A DNA stretch of 19,467 nucleotides from JALYJG01 sp033763555. GTDB lineage: Bacteria; Pseudomonadota; Alphaproteobacteria; UBA9219. How positions within the stretch are numbered: position 1 is the stretch's first letter; every line of letters starts with the position of its first letter. Below the pieces are notes generated by a model, which worked only from the letters and a program-made list of their open reading frames with translations, searched no databases and was not told the origin of the DNA. Below, piece by piece: positions 7,350-15,020 of this stretch. The stretch covers positions 1 to 19,467 of the forward strand of contig JANRKK010000016.1 in assembly GCA_033763555.1 (NCBI GenBank). Direction: 5' to 3'. A program made the position numbers and the translations under genes.

Positions 7350-8126
7350 TTACTTTCCGGCGAAGAAAATGCCCGTCATCACATAGTCGGAGACGAGGAT
7401 GAGAATGGATGAGGTGACAACGGCATTGGTGGTGGCCGCGCCGACGCCCTGCGCGCCGCCCTTGGAATTGAAACCGTTGTAGCTGCCCATCAGTGTGATG
7501 ATGAAACCGAACACGGCCGACTTCCACAGGCCCGAGCTGACGTCGCGGAACTCCAGATACTGCCAGCTTTGCGAAATGTAATTCGCCGCATTGAATTTCA
7601 GGCGGTAGACGCAGACCAGAAAACCGCCGAACACGCCGATGATGTCGGCGATCAGCACAAGGATCGGCAGCACGATCACTCCGGCGATCAACCGCGGCAC
7701 GATCAGGTATTTGTAAGGGTTGGTCGAAAGCGTGGTCAGCGCGTCGATCTGCTCCGTCACGCGCATGGTGCCAAGCTCGGCGGCGATGGCGGCGCCGATG
7801 CGGCCCGCGACCATCAAACCCGCCATGACGGGCCCCAGTTCCCGCGTAATCGACAGGACGACAACTGTCGCGATGGCGCCCTCGGCTTCAAAACGCGCAA
7901 AACCGGTATTGCTTTGCAGCGCCAGCACCATGCCGGTGAAAAGCGCGGTCAGCCCCACGACCGGCAGCGAGAAATAACCGATATCCAGCATCTGCCGCAG
8001 GATTTGCCGGGGGTAGAAAGGCGGGCGCAGGCAGTGCGAGACCGACAGGCCCGTGAACAGGCCTAGACGCCCCGTGGCTTGCAGGAATTCAAGAAAAGTC
8101 CGGCCAATAAGGGCAAGGGGGTTCAT
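7350..8126 (-). CDS. mlaE: MlaE-type ABC transporter permease
   Basis: Membrane subunit partnering MlaF. The start chosen is ATG 8124-8126 (MNPLALIGRTFLEFLQATG), giving 258 residues, the family's usual length. The MlaE family features are clear: an N-terminal amphipathic helix, 'QMLDIGYFSLPVVGLTALFTGMVLALQ', the conserved 'ELGPVMAGLMVAGRIGAAIAAELGTMRVTEQIDAL', and about five hydrophobic helices up to the C-terminus 'VTSSILILVSDYVMTGIFF'. A longer frame reaches a TTG at 8190-8192, but that codon lies within a likely -35 box and is not used as the start here. First gene of the mlaE-mlaF unit. Confidence 0.93.
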   Translation of the reverse strand: MNPLALIGRTFLEFLQATGRLGLFTGLSVSHCLRPPFYPRQILRQMLDIGYFSLPVVGLTALFTGMVLALQSNTGFARFEAEGAIATVVVLSITRELGPVMAGLMVAGRIGAAIAAELGTMRVTEQIDALTTLSTNPYKYLIVPRLIAGVIVLPILVLIADIIGVFGGFLVCVYRLKFNAANYISQSWQYLEFRDVSSGLWKSAVFGFIITLMGSYNGFNSKGGAQGVGAATTNAVVTSSILILVSDYVMTGIFFAGK

Positions 8127-8165
8127 GGGAACGGGCGCGGGGCTCGGGAACAAAGGAAACGGCAA

Positions 8166-8192
8166 ATTATATAAGCGCCCGGGACGAGTCAA
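8166..8192 (-). promoter_or_regulatory. Candidate promoter of mlaE-mlaF
   Basis: On the minus strand TTGACT (8187-8192; 5 of 6 to consensus) and TATAAT (8166-8171; perfect) are separated by 15 bp, shorter than the optimal 17. Transcription would start near 8159, leaving a leader of about 33 nt before the chosen mlaE ATG at 8126. Confidence 0.5.
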
Positions 8193-8209
8193 TTAAAGGG
8201 GGAGTAAGG

Positions 8210-8231
8210 GGGCGGAAGAACGCCGCCGCCC
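8210..8231 (-). terminator. Weak GC-rich hairpin downstream of the small ORF
   Basis: GGGCGG (8210-8215) and CCGCCC (8226-8231) can pair across a 10-nt loop, 12 nt past the stop of the possible small gene on the minus strand. The following sequence is C-rich with only a short T run, so terminator activity is doubtful. Confidence 0.25.
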
Positions 8232-8243
8232 GTAGAAGTCCGG

Positions 8244-8417
8244 TCAAAGGCTGTATTTGGCCTTTATTCTCCGCCGTACACCGCTGTATCGTCGTAACAG
8301 CCTGAGGGCGTTAAGAGGGTGGCCTGTTAAAAGCTCTCGTCTTGTTCTGCGTAACAGGCTCTCGGCTTCGCGTCGCATGACGGCCAGAGGAGATTTTTTG
8401 TAACTATGCTGAGTCAT
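8244..8417 (-). CDS. Possible small basic protein, unknown function
   Basis: A 57-residue frame starting MTQHSYKKSPLAVMRREAE and very rich in Arg, Lys and Leu (LLRRTRRELL, LRLLRRYSGVRRRIKAKYSL), predicted as one or two amphipathic helices. GAAGG lies about 9 nt before the ATG at 8415-8417. An in-frame TTG at 8432 would add 5 residues. I do not recognise a family. The stretch between mlaE and the MFS gene (8127-8570) otherwise has no gene; the protein may be real, or the frame may be chance in intergenic DNA. It lies upstream of mlaE on the same strand. Confidence 0.4.
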   Translation of the reverse strand: MTQHSYKKSPLAVMRREAESLLRRTRRELLTGHPLNALRLLRRYSGVRRRIKAKYSL

Positions 8418-8493
8418 TGGAATAGCCTTCAAGGTTATAGCTTGGCTTGGCGATAATGCATTTTAGAAAATTATCCTTTACGAAAGGTTGATT

Positions 8494-8530
8494 TTGACTT
8501 TCCCTTGGTCAGTAACACGAATTAACCAAG
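8494..8530 (+). promoter_or_regulatory. Candidate promoter/operator of the MFS gene
   Basis: TTGACT (8494-8499) precedes the MFS start by 72 bp; the sequence 17 bp downstream (ACGAAT) is a poor -10 match. The inverted repeat CTTGGT (8504-8509) / ACCAAG (8525-8530) spans the spacer and -10 region and could be an operator. Weak evidence. Confidence 0.3.
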
Positions 8531-8570
8531 ACTCTTGCCAATTTTTCCCTTCAGCCTTAGCTCCTAAGGG

Positions 8571-9827
8571 ATGACCGCCATTTCCCACCGGGAGGTTTTT
8601 CGCCATCCCGCCTTCACCCTGCTCTGGACGGGCCGGTTGCTGACCACCATTGCCACGCTGATGCAAAGCGTGGCGGTCGGCTGGCAGGTCTATACGGTCG
8701 CGCGCCTCAGCTACGATGTGAAGACCAGTTCCTTTCTCGTCGGCATGGTGGGGTTGGTGCAGTTTCTGCCGATGTTCGCGCTGGCGCTGCTGGCGGGCGA
8801 AACGGCCGACCGTTATGACCGCCGCAAAATTCTTTTCGCCTGCGTCGGTCTCCAGATTATCTGTGCCGCGCTGTTCACTTTTTTATCATCGCATCCCATG
8901 CCGTCGCTGACAGCGATCTTCGCCGTCGCTGCCTTGTTCGGCGTTGCGCGTGCCTTCGCCATGCCCGCCAGTAACGCGCTGACGCCGCGGCTTGTCCCGG
9001 CGAAGGTCATGCCAAACGCCATCGCCTGGATGACGCTCAGCACGCAGGGCGGCATGGTGCTGGGCCCCTGGCTCGGCGGCGTGCTGTGCGCCATCTCGCC
9101 TTTCTGGGCGAATGCGACGGCGGGCGGGCTTTATGTTGTCGCCAGCCTGACGGGCATCGCGCTTTTGATGATGCCGATCGACGCCAAACCGCGGCACAGC
9201 GGCGGTCGGCGCATCGCCATGATCAAGGAAGGGCTCACCTATCTCTGGTCGAACAAAATTGTCTTAGGCGCCATTTCGCTCGATCTGTTTGCGGTACTGC
9301 TGGGCGGCGTGACGGCGCTGCTGCCTGTTTTCGCGCATGACATTCTGCATATCGGCGCGGATGGTTTCGGCCAGCTACGCTCGAGCGCTGCCATTGGTGG
9401 CGGTGCGGTGACCTTGGTGCTTAGCCGCTATCCCATCACACGCCGCGCGGGTGCCTGGATGCTGGGTGCGGTGATGGTCTATGGCGTCGCGACGACAATC
9501 TTCGCCTTCGCGCGGGAAATATGGCTGTCGATGGCGATGCTGGTGGTGCTTGGCGCAGCGGATTCCATTTCCGTTTTTGTCCGGCAGAGCCTCGTGCAGA
9601 TCGTTACACCCGACCCTATGCGTGGGCGTGTCTCGGCGGTCTCCAGCCTCTTCATCAGTGCCTCGAACGAATTGGGCGAATTTGAAAGTGGCGTTGCCGC
9701 GCGCCTGCTCGGCCCGGTCGGCGCGGTGGTTTTCGGCGGCCTCGGCTCTATCGCCGTCACCCTGCTGTGGGCCAAACTGTTCCCGGCTCTGCGCAAGGCA
9801 GACCGCCTCGAAGCGCCGGAGATGTGA
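8571..9827 (+). CDS. MFS transporter of the EntS/MFS_3 type
   Basis: A 418-residue inner-membrane secondary transporter, probably an exporter. The frame shows about 12 hydrophobic helices. It begins with a short REVFRHPAFTLLWTGRLLTTIATLMQSVAVGWQ stretch typical of MFS_3/EntS members, then the loop-2 motif A equivalent 'GETADRYDRRKILFACV'. A central cytoplasmic loop 'KPRHSGGRRIAMIKEGLTYLW' and a late 'DPMRGRVSAVSSLFISASNELGEFESG' are also typical of this subfamily. The ATG follows an in-frame TAA directly (8565-8567), so it is the most upstream possible start; AAGGG abuts the ATG, closer than usual. The substrate cannot be told; EntS homologues export siderophores, but no siderophore synthesis gene is nearby. 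Confidence 0.88.
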   Translation: MTAISHREVFRHPAFTLLWTGRLLTTIATLMQSVAVGWQVYTVARLSYDVKTSSFLVGMVGLVQFLPMFALALLAGETADRYDRRKILFACVGLQIICAALFTFLSSHPMPSLTAIFAVAALFGVARAFAMPASNALTPRLVPAKVMPNAIAWMTLSTQGGMVLGPWLGGVLCAISPFWANATAGGLYVVASLTGIALLMMPIDAKPRHSGGRRIAMIKEGLTYLWSNKIVLGAISLDLFAVLLGGVTALLPVFAHDILHIGADGFGQLRSSAAIGGGAVTLVLSRYPITRRAGAWMLGAVMVYGVATTIFAFAREIWLSMAMLVVLGAADSISVFVRQSLVQIVTPDPMRGRVSAVSSLFISASNELGEFESGVAARLLGPVGAVVFGGLGSIAVTLLWAKLFPALRKADRLEAPEM

Positions 9828-9833
9828 TATAAT
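9825..9833 (+). promoter_or_regulatory. Extended -10 candidate at the MFS stop codon
   Basis: TGATATAAT is a full extended -10 (TGnTATAAT); its TGA is the stop codon of the MFS gene. No -35 is visible, as allowed for extended -10 promoters. It would drive the zinc-protease gene with a leader of about 85 nt. Confidence 0.35.
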
Positions 9834-9925
9834 TTTGCCGATATGATTTTTGCAAAGGGAATAGAATTGTGCATAAATCTTAAGCGAACATCCCGCTTTT
9901 AACTTTTTGACCGACTAAATTGAAA

Positions 9926-10630
9926 ATGACTGTAACTTATTCATATCGTGATCCTGAACGGCTTTTATTGACAGAAGACAGGCGTGCTGTTGTCGGGTGT
10001 TTGAACCGCTCTCTCGATCTGTGCCGCGAGGTTCTTCCCGGCCCTCGAGAGGTTTCTTTTGATATTGTGGTTACAAATGGTGAGAACTCAAAAACTTTTC
10101 CTGTTGAAGGAGCGGGAGCGGGCAATGAGATCACGATCTATTTGGACGCGAAGCAGCCGATTTATAGATCACCCGGACAGCACCATTTTATAACCTCTGC
10201 TGTGGCTCATGAGTGGCACCATCTTGTGCGGGATTGCGGTTTCATGAATGGAAAAACTTTGGGGCATATTTTGGTGTCCGAGGGTTTGGCGCTGGCATTT
10301 GAAGTTCAACTTTTGGGTCGAGTGCCTTATGCTGCTAGGGCTGTCCCGCGAAAAAGACTTCTCTTGCTCGAAGATCAAATGAAGGTTCTGTCCCGTCAAA
10401 GGGACACATACAGTAATATCAAAGTTCTTACCGGGGGCAGGGGCACACATTTGCATCGCTGGTTTGGGTACAGTTTTGCCTATGCGCTTGTAAACGGATG
10501 GCTTGAACGCGAAGCAAAAACGCCTGTTGAAGCCGTCGATGTGAAAGCTAACAAAATTCTAAGGCCGTGGCGGAACAGTAGCCTTTCAGTTGTGGGAAGC
10601 AGTTCCTTTATAAAAAATACTTGCAGTTAA
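9926..10630 (+). CDS. Predicted zincin metalloprotease, DUF2268-like
   Basis: A 234-residue predicted Zn-dependent protease. The motif AVAHEWHHLVRD gives HExxH (H95, E96, H99). Twenty residues on, 'LGHILVSEGLALAFE' supplies a plausible third zinc ligand, E119. This pattern, HEWHH plus SEGLA, matches the predicted Zn-dependent protease family DUF2268. No signal peptide is seen; the N-terminal part (FDIVVTNG, NEITIYLDA) reads as beta strands before the active-site helix. An in-frame TTG at 9920 gives two more residues; no Shine-Dalgarno supports either start. The gene and its flanks are visibly more AT-rich with less biased codons than MFS and GT41 on each side, suggesting later acquisition. 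The target substrate is unknown. Confidence 0.7.
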   Translation: MTVTYSYRDPERLLLTEDRRAVVGCLNRSLDLCREVLPGPREVSFDIVVTNGENSKTFPVEGAGAGNEITIYLDAKQPIYRSPGQHHFITSAVAHEWHHLVRDCGFMNGKTLGHILVSEGLALAFEVQLLGRVPYAARAVPRKRLLLLEDQMKVLSRQRDTYSNIKVLTGGRGTHLHRWFGYSFAYALVNGWLEREAKTPVEAVDVKANKILRPWRNSSLSVVGSSSFIKNTCS

Positions 10631-10686
10631 GGGCGTATAACGCCAGTACAAAGAGTACGCCTAAACAAAAATCAACAAACCAGCAC

Positions 10687-12294
10687 ATGTCCCAGCCGCA
10701 GGCCGATTACGACGCCCTCGCCGTCAAACTTGATCAGCTGCAGAAAGATGGCGCGCTGGCGGGCGCCATCGATCATTGGAAACATCTGCAAGCTAAATCC
10801 CTGCCGCCGGACTGGGTCGCGGGCCAATTGAAAGCCGTTGCGGATTTGCTGAACAAGCGCGGCGTCCAGCTTTATAAAACCAACCAGATTGGCGAGGCGC
10901 TGGCCTATTTCCATTTGGCGCTCCGTGCCAATGGCGATGAAGCTTCGGCGATGAACAACGCCGCCTCATGTCTGAAAGAATTGGGGCGGCTGGAGGACAG
11001 CACGGCGCTTTATCGGCAGGCGCTGGAGAAATATCCGCACTTCGCCGCTGCGCACAGCAATATCCTGATGAATTTGCAATACACAGCAGGCGTTACACTC
11101 GCCGTGTTGGCCGAAGCGCACCGCGAATGGGACAGACGCCACGCGAAGCCGCTGCGTGAAAAATCTGCGCCGTATGATGTTTCCGATCCGGAGCGGGTTT
11201 TGCGCATCGGCCTTGTCTCGCCAGATCTCGGTCAGCATCCGGTTGGGATTTTTCTCGTGCGCTATCTCGAAAATATGGACAAGACACAGTTTATTATCAG
11301 CAGCTATGCCGACGGGCAGCGCCGCGATGCGCTCGCCGACCGTATCCGCGCCGCCGTCACGCATTGGCATGATGTGCAAGGGTTGAGTGACGCCGCGCTG
11401 GCTGAAAAAATCCGTGCCGACAATATCGATATCCTGATCGATCTCGGCGGGCACACGGCCAACAACAGGTTGGGGGTTTTTGCGCGCAAACCCGCGCCGC
11501 TTCAAATCACCTGGCTCGGCTATCCCGGCGATACGGGCCTGTCAGCGATGGATTATGTTATCGGTGATCCCCTCATCCTGCCGCATGATGTGCAGGAATT
11601 TTGCGCGGCCCGCATCGCACATCTGCCAGACAGTTTTGTCTGTTTCGATCCGCCCGCCGATGCGCCGCCCGTGCAGGACACGCCCGCGACCAGGCCGGGG
11701 CAGGTGACCCTCGGCTGTTTCAACAATCCGGCGAAGTGCAACCCCGAAGTCATTGAATTATGGTCCGAAATTCTTAAGCATCTGCCGGAGTCACGCCTTC
11801 TCTTTAAGTATAAGGGGTTCGGCGAAAGCCTGTGCCAGCAGGATTTTCAGCAGCGTTTCGCCACGCATGGCATCGATTCCTCGCGGCTGGAATTTCAGGG
11901 CGCCTCGAGCCTGCCGGAGCTTTTCGCCGTGATGCAGAAGGTGGACATCGCGCTCGACCCGTTTCCCTTCGCGGGCGGGCTGATGACCTGCCTCACGTTA
12001 TGGATGGGTGTGCCCGTTATCAGCTGGCCGGGCGAAACTTTCGCCAGCTGCCAGGCGCTCAGCTTCTTCGCCAATATGGGCATCAGCGCCACGGTGGCCG
12101 AAAGCCGGGACGATTATGTGGAGATAGCCGTAGCGTTGGCGCATCATCTGCCGCGCCTTAACGCTTTGCGGCACGAACTTCGCCCGGCGATGGAAGTCTC
12201 GGCGCTTTGCGATGGCCCGCGCGCGGCGGCGGAATTGCAAAATCTTCTGCGCCAGATCTGGCGCGAACACTGCGCGACCTCCACAACTATATAG
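10687..12294 (+). CDS. TPR protein with O-GlcNAc-transferase-like (GT41/SPINDLY) domain
   Basis: A 535-residue cytoplasmic glycosyltransferase-like protein. An N-terminal helical region with TPR repeats spans about 30-140 (e.g. GVQLYKTNQIGEALAYFHLAL, NNAASCLKELGRLEDSTALYRQAL). The C-terminal GT41 domain starts at LRIGLVSPDLGQHPVG, with H184 aligned to the conserved OGT His. It continues through DILIDLGGHTANNR, 'PAPLQITWLGYPGDTG' and 'GCFNNPAKCNPEVIELW' (K350, equivalent of the OGT UDP-binding Lys). The donor-site loop reads PFAGGLMTCLTLWMGVP, where bacterial relatives usually have GGTTT. Bacterial members glycosylate proteins with various sugars; here the acceptor is unknown. ATG 10687 is chosen; a TTG at 10621 within the end of the protease gene is less likely. 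No good ribosome site precedes either. Confidence 0.88.
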   Translation: MSQPQADYDALAVKLDQLQKDGALAGAIDHWKHLQAKSLPPDWVAGQLKAVADLLNKRGVQLYKTNQIGEALAYFHLALRANGDEASAMNNAASCLKELGRLEDSTALYRQALEKYPHFAAAHSNILMNLQYTAGVTLAVLAEAHREWDRRHAKPLREKSAPYDVSDPERVLRIGLVSPDLGQHPVGIFLVRYLENMDKTQFIISSYADGQRRDALADRIRAAVTHWHDVQGLSDAALAEKIRADNIDILIDLGGHTANNRLGVFARKPAPLQITWLGYPGDTGLSAMDYVIGDPLILPHDVQEFCAARIAHLPDSFVCFDPPADAPPVQDTPATRPGQVTLGCFNNPAKCNPEVIELWSEILKHLPESRLLFKYKGFGESLCQQDFQQRFATHGIDSSRLEFQGASSLPELFAVMQKVDIALDPFPFAGGLMTCLTLWMGVPVISWPGETFASCQALSFFANMGISATVAESRDDYVEIAVALAHHLPRLNALRHELRPAMEVSALCDGPRAAAELQNLLRQIWREHCATSTTI

Positions 12295-12466
12295 GACTCC
12301 ATTCTGCGATGCATATGTATGTCGTCGTGCCGCGCGACGCATTTTGAATTCGACCGTATGTCTTCACTTAATCAGTTTTTATCGGGCGCAATGATACATC
12401 CAATCCATCGGGCGCGGGCTCTACCGTCATTCCTTCCGCCGCCTGTCCATAGATGGAGCTGGAATA

Positions 12467-14467
12467 ATGGTTACACATTGCATTCGCGTCGGCACGGGCA
12501 TTTTATGGTTAACCGGGATTCTTCTGGCTCTCGTCGTGCATGCCTGGGCGGCTGACGATGTTGATCGTTTCACACTTTCGCCGGAACAGCTTTTCAACGC
12601 CACCGTCGTTTCCGTCTCCCGCACGTCCGAGCGCGTCATGGATGCGCCCGCCGCCATCAGTGTTCTGACGGGCGACGATATTCGTCGCGCCGGGGCGACC
12701 TCGGTTCAGGAGGCCTTGCGCCTCGTGCCGGGTGTGCAGGTGGCGCAGGTCAATGCCAACAGCTGGGCGGTCAGCGTGCGCGGTTTCAACGGCGCTCTGG
12801 CGAACAAGCTTCTGGTGCGCATCGACGGCCGGGATGTCTATGACCCGCTTTTCTCCGGTGTCTATTGGGATATTCAGGATGTGATGCTGGATGATATCGA
12901 CCGCATCGAAGTGGTGCGCGGCCCGGGCGCCAGCCTGTGGGGCGCCAATGCCGTCAATGGCGTCATCAACATCATCACCAAAAAAGCGCGCGATACGCAG
13001 GGCGTGCTTGCCGCCGTCACGGCGGGGACCAAGGACCGCACCATCGCTGAAGGGCGCTATGGCGGCAGTCTCGGTGAAAACGGCCATTACCGCGTGTTCA
13101 GCAAATATCTGAACCGCTCTGATCTGGAGACGGTTGCAGGCAGCAGCGCCCATGACGGGCAGCAGATGGGTCATGCCGGATTCCGCGCCGACTGGGACGG
13201 CACGCCGCAGGGCGATTTCACGTTCCAGGGCGAAGCCTATGACAATCGCACGGGCGATATGCGCCTGCTGCCAACTTTTACCTCGCCTTTTTCGGAATTG
13301 AGCCTGGAGAAGATCGAGGCGCGCGGCGCGCATATGCTGGGCCGCTGGGACAAGGCGATGGGTGAGGATTCCAACGCCAGCGTGCAAAGCTATCTCGATT
13401 ACACCATGCGCAAGCAGGATATTCTGGGCGATGAACGCATCACCTTCGATCTCGACGCGCAGTATGAGCTTCCCGCCTGGGGCCGCAACAAAATCATTTT
13501 CGGTGCAGGCTACCGCTACAGCCATGACACGCTGACGGCCTCGCCCTATGTCAGTTTCACCGATGATGGCGAAGACACCCATTTGTTCAGCAGCTTCATT
13601 CAGAACAAAATCACCCTCGCGCCGAAGGAGCTGTTCCTCACGCTCGGTTCAAAATTCCAGCATAATGATTTCACCGGATTTGAAATGCAGCCCAATGCCC
13701 GGCTGCAATGGCATCCGGACGACACGCAGATGATCTGGGGTTCCATCGCTCGCGCCGTGCGCACGCCAAGCCGTCTGGAGCATGATCTGACGATCAATCA
13801 GGCCGTGCTTTCCGTGTTCGGGTTTCCGGCGGAATTGCGGCTTGTCCCCAACACCGATTTCGAGGCCGAACGTGTCACCGCCTATGAAATGGGCTACCGC
13901 AATCAGCTGACGCCGGAACTCTCGGTCGATCTGGCGGGCTTTTACAATGACTACACCTATCTATCGACGCTGAATTTCCTGACACCGCAGCTCATCTCGC
14001 CGCCTTTCCTCTTTCCCATCACCAGCACCAATGGCGGCCGCGGCAACACGCAGGGCATCGAAGCCTCGGTTGACTGGCGTCCGCTGGATAATCTGCAGCT
14101 CGCGGCATCTTACAGTCTCGTACAAATCCATCTGATCGGGCCACCTTCCAACGTCGCTATCAATTCCACGGCGGCCATCGAACAATCGCCCAGCCAGCAG
14201 GCCAATTTTGTCTCGCGCTGGGACATCACTGACCGCATCGCCCTGGACAGCACGCTTTATTATGTTGGCGCTGTGCCGGGCTTCAAGGTGCCGGAATATT
14301 GGCGCCTCGATATGCGGCTGGGCTGGCAAATTCTCGACGGGCTGGAATTCAGCCTGGTCGGGCAGAATTTGCTGCAAGGCGAACATCGCGAATTTTCATC
14401 GCCGACCGATATCGGCGCTGTTGAAATTCCCCGCAGCATCTATGGCCGCTTCACATGGCGTTATTGA
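12467..14467 (+). CDS. TonB-dependent outer-membrane receptor
   Basis: A 666-residue outer-membrane beta-barrel receptor. It has a signal peptide (MVTHCIRVGTGILWLTGILL ... VHAWA, cleaved before ADDVD), a TonB-box-like stretch 'TVVSVS', and a plug domain at about 60-175 (DAPAAISVLTGDDIRRAG, VRGFNGALANKLLVRIDG, IEVVRGPGASLWGANAVNGVINIITKKA). About 490 residues of barrel follow, ending in the aromatic C-terminus GRFTWRY for Bam-dependent insertion. GGAG lies about 9 nt before the ATG. Its stop TGA overlaps the ATG of the YfiR gene (TGATG). Receptors of this type sit next to YfiR-family and sensor genes in many genomes, suggesting signal uptake or sensing rather than simple nutrient import. The ligand is unknown; no Fur box or cobalamin riboswitch was recognised in the 172-bp upstream. 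Confidence 0.95.
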   Translation: MVTHCIRVGTGILWLTGILLALVVHAWAADDVDRFTLSPEQLFNATVVSVSRTSERVMDAPAAISVLTGDDIRRAGATSVQEALRLVPGVQVAQVNANSWAVSVRGFNGALANKLLVRIDGRDVYDPLFSGVYWDIQDVMLDDIDRIEVVRGPGASLWGANAVNGVINIITKKARDTQGVLAAVTAGTKDRTIAEGRYGGSLGENGHYRVFSKYLNRSDLETVAGSSAHDGQQMGHAGFRADWDGTPQGDFTFQGEAYDNRTGDMRLLPTFTSPFSELSLEKIEARGAHMLGRWDKAMGEDSNASVQSYLDYTMRKQDILGDERITFDLDAQYELPAWGRNKIIFGAGYRYSHDTLTASPYVSFTDDGEDTHLFSSFIQNKITLAPKELFLTLGSKFQHNDFTGFEMQPNARLQWHPDDTQMIWGSIARAVRTPSRLEHDLTINQAVLSVFGFPAELRLVPNTDFEAERVTAYEMGYRNQLTPELSVDLAGFYNDYTYLSTLNFLTPQLISPPFLFPITSTNGGRGNTQGIEASVDWRPLDNLQLAASYSLVQIHLIGPPSNVAINSTAAIEQSPSQQANFVSRWDITDRIALDSTLYYVGAVPGFKVPEYWRLDMRLGWQILDGLEFSLVGQNLLQGEHREFSSPTDIGAVEIPRSIYGRFTWRY

Positions 14468-15018
14468 TGCGCCTTTCCTTGGGGTTGGCGCTGCTTATGC
14501 TGGTGGCGGGGTTCACCGTGTCCGCCCGCGCGCAGGAGGCCCTGCAGCTGCATGAGCAGGAAATCGAAGCCGGGCTCATCTATAACTTCCTCAAATATAT
14601 CACTTGGCCGTCCGAAACCAGCCGCGCCGACGTCGCCGTCTGCGTCTATGGCGAGGATTCCTTCATCAATTATCTTCAACTCATGGCCGGGCGTACGGTG
14701 AACCAGCGGCGCATCACGGTGCGCAGCGCGCGCGATTTTCCGGCGGCGGAATCCTGTGATCTGCTTTTCATCAATACCAGCGGAAAAGACCAATGGCCGC
14801 AGATGATGAGGTTTCTTCGCGGCAAGCCTGTCTTGACGGTCAGTACCATCGACGGCTTCACGGACAAGGGCGGCATGATCGAATTCGGCCGCAAGGGCAG
14901 CCGCATTCAGGTTTTGCTGAATGTCGACGCGGCGCAGGCGGCGCGCCTGCATGTCGAGGACCGTTTGCTTAAGCTTGTCACCGTGACGCACGCACCCTTG
15001 CCGGACGAGGGAAGGTAG
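14467..15018 (+). CDS. YfiR/HmsC-family periplasmic protein (DUF4154)
   Basis: A 183-residue secreted protein with signal peptide MRLSLGLALLMLVAGF plus TVSARA and cleavage near Q/E. The mature part follows the YfiR family: 'EAGLIYNFLKYITWPSE', 'VAVCVYGEDSF', 'ITVRSARDFPAAESCDLLFIN', then 'PVLTVSTIDGFTDKGGMIEF' and 'IQVLLNVDAAQAARLHVEDRLLKL'. In P. aeruginosa YfiR binds and represses the diguanylate cyclase YfiN in the periplasm; the two cysteines seen here match the conserved pair. The chosen ATG (14467-14469) overlaps the receptor's TGA; an ATG at 14455 adds four residues. The next gene starts 2 nt after its stop. Acting on the adjacent HAMP sensor is the obvious inference. Confidence 0.92.
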   Translation: MRLSLGLALLMLVAGFTVSARAQEALQLHEQEIEAGLIYNFLKYITWPSETSRADVAVCVYGEDSFINYLQLMAGRTVNQRRITVRSARDFPAAESCDLLFINTSGKDQWPQMMRFLRGKPVLTVSTIDGFTDKGGMIEFGRKGSRIQVLLNVDAAQAARLHVEDRLLKLVTVTHAPLPDEGR

Positions 15019-15020
15019 CC

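Noticed and set aside
6542..7402. 286-residue plus-strand frame over mlaF
   Set aside because: Antisense shadow; the minus-strand frame has all ABC ATPase motifs.
9479..9874. Minus-strand 131-residue frame across the MFS/protease boundary
   Set aside because: Overlaps the MFS C-terminal half with no supporting motif or ribosome site; most likely a shadow.
10621..10686. TTG start of the GT41 gene at 10621
   Set aside because: It lies inside the protease gene and adds 22 low-complexity residues (KSTPKQKSTNQ) unlike the family; ATG 10687 fits better.
12295..12466. Riboswitch (cobalamin) or Fur box upstream of the TonB receptor
   Set aside because: No B12-box-like sequence or AT-rich inverted repeat seen; only a direct repeat ATCGGGCGC at 12381-12389 and 12407-12415, too little to call.
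12509..13582. 357-residue frame antisense to the TonB receptor gene
   Set aside because: Low-complexity, His/Asp/Ala/Gly-rich composition expected from the opposite strand of a GC-rich gene; the receptor frame has strong family motifs.
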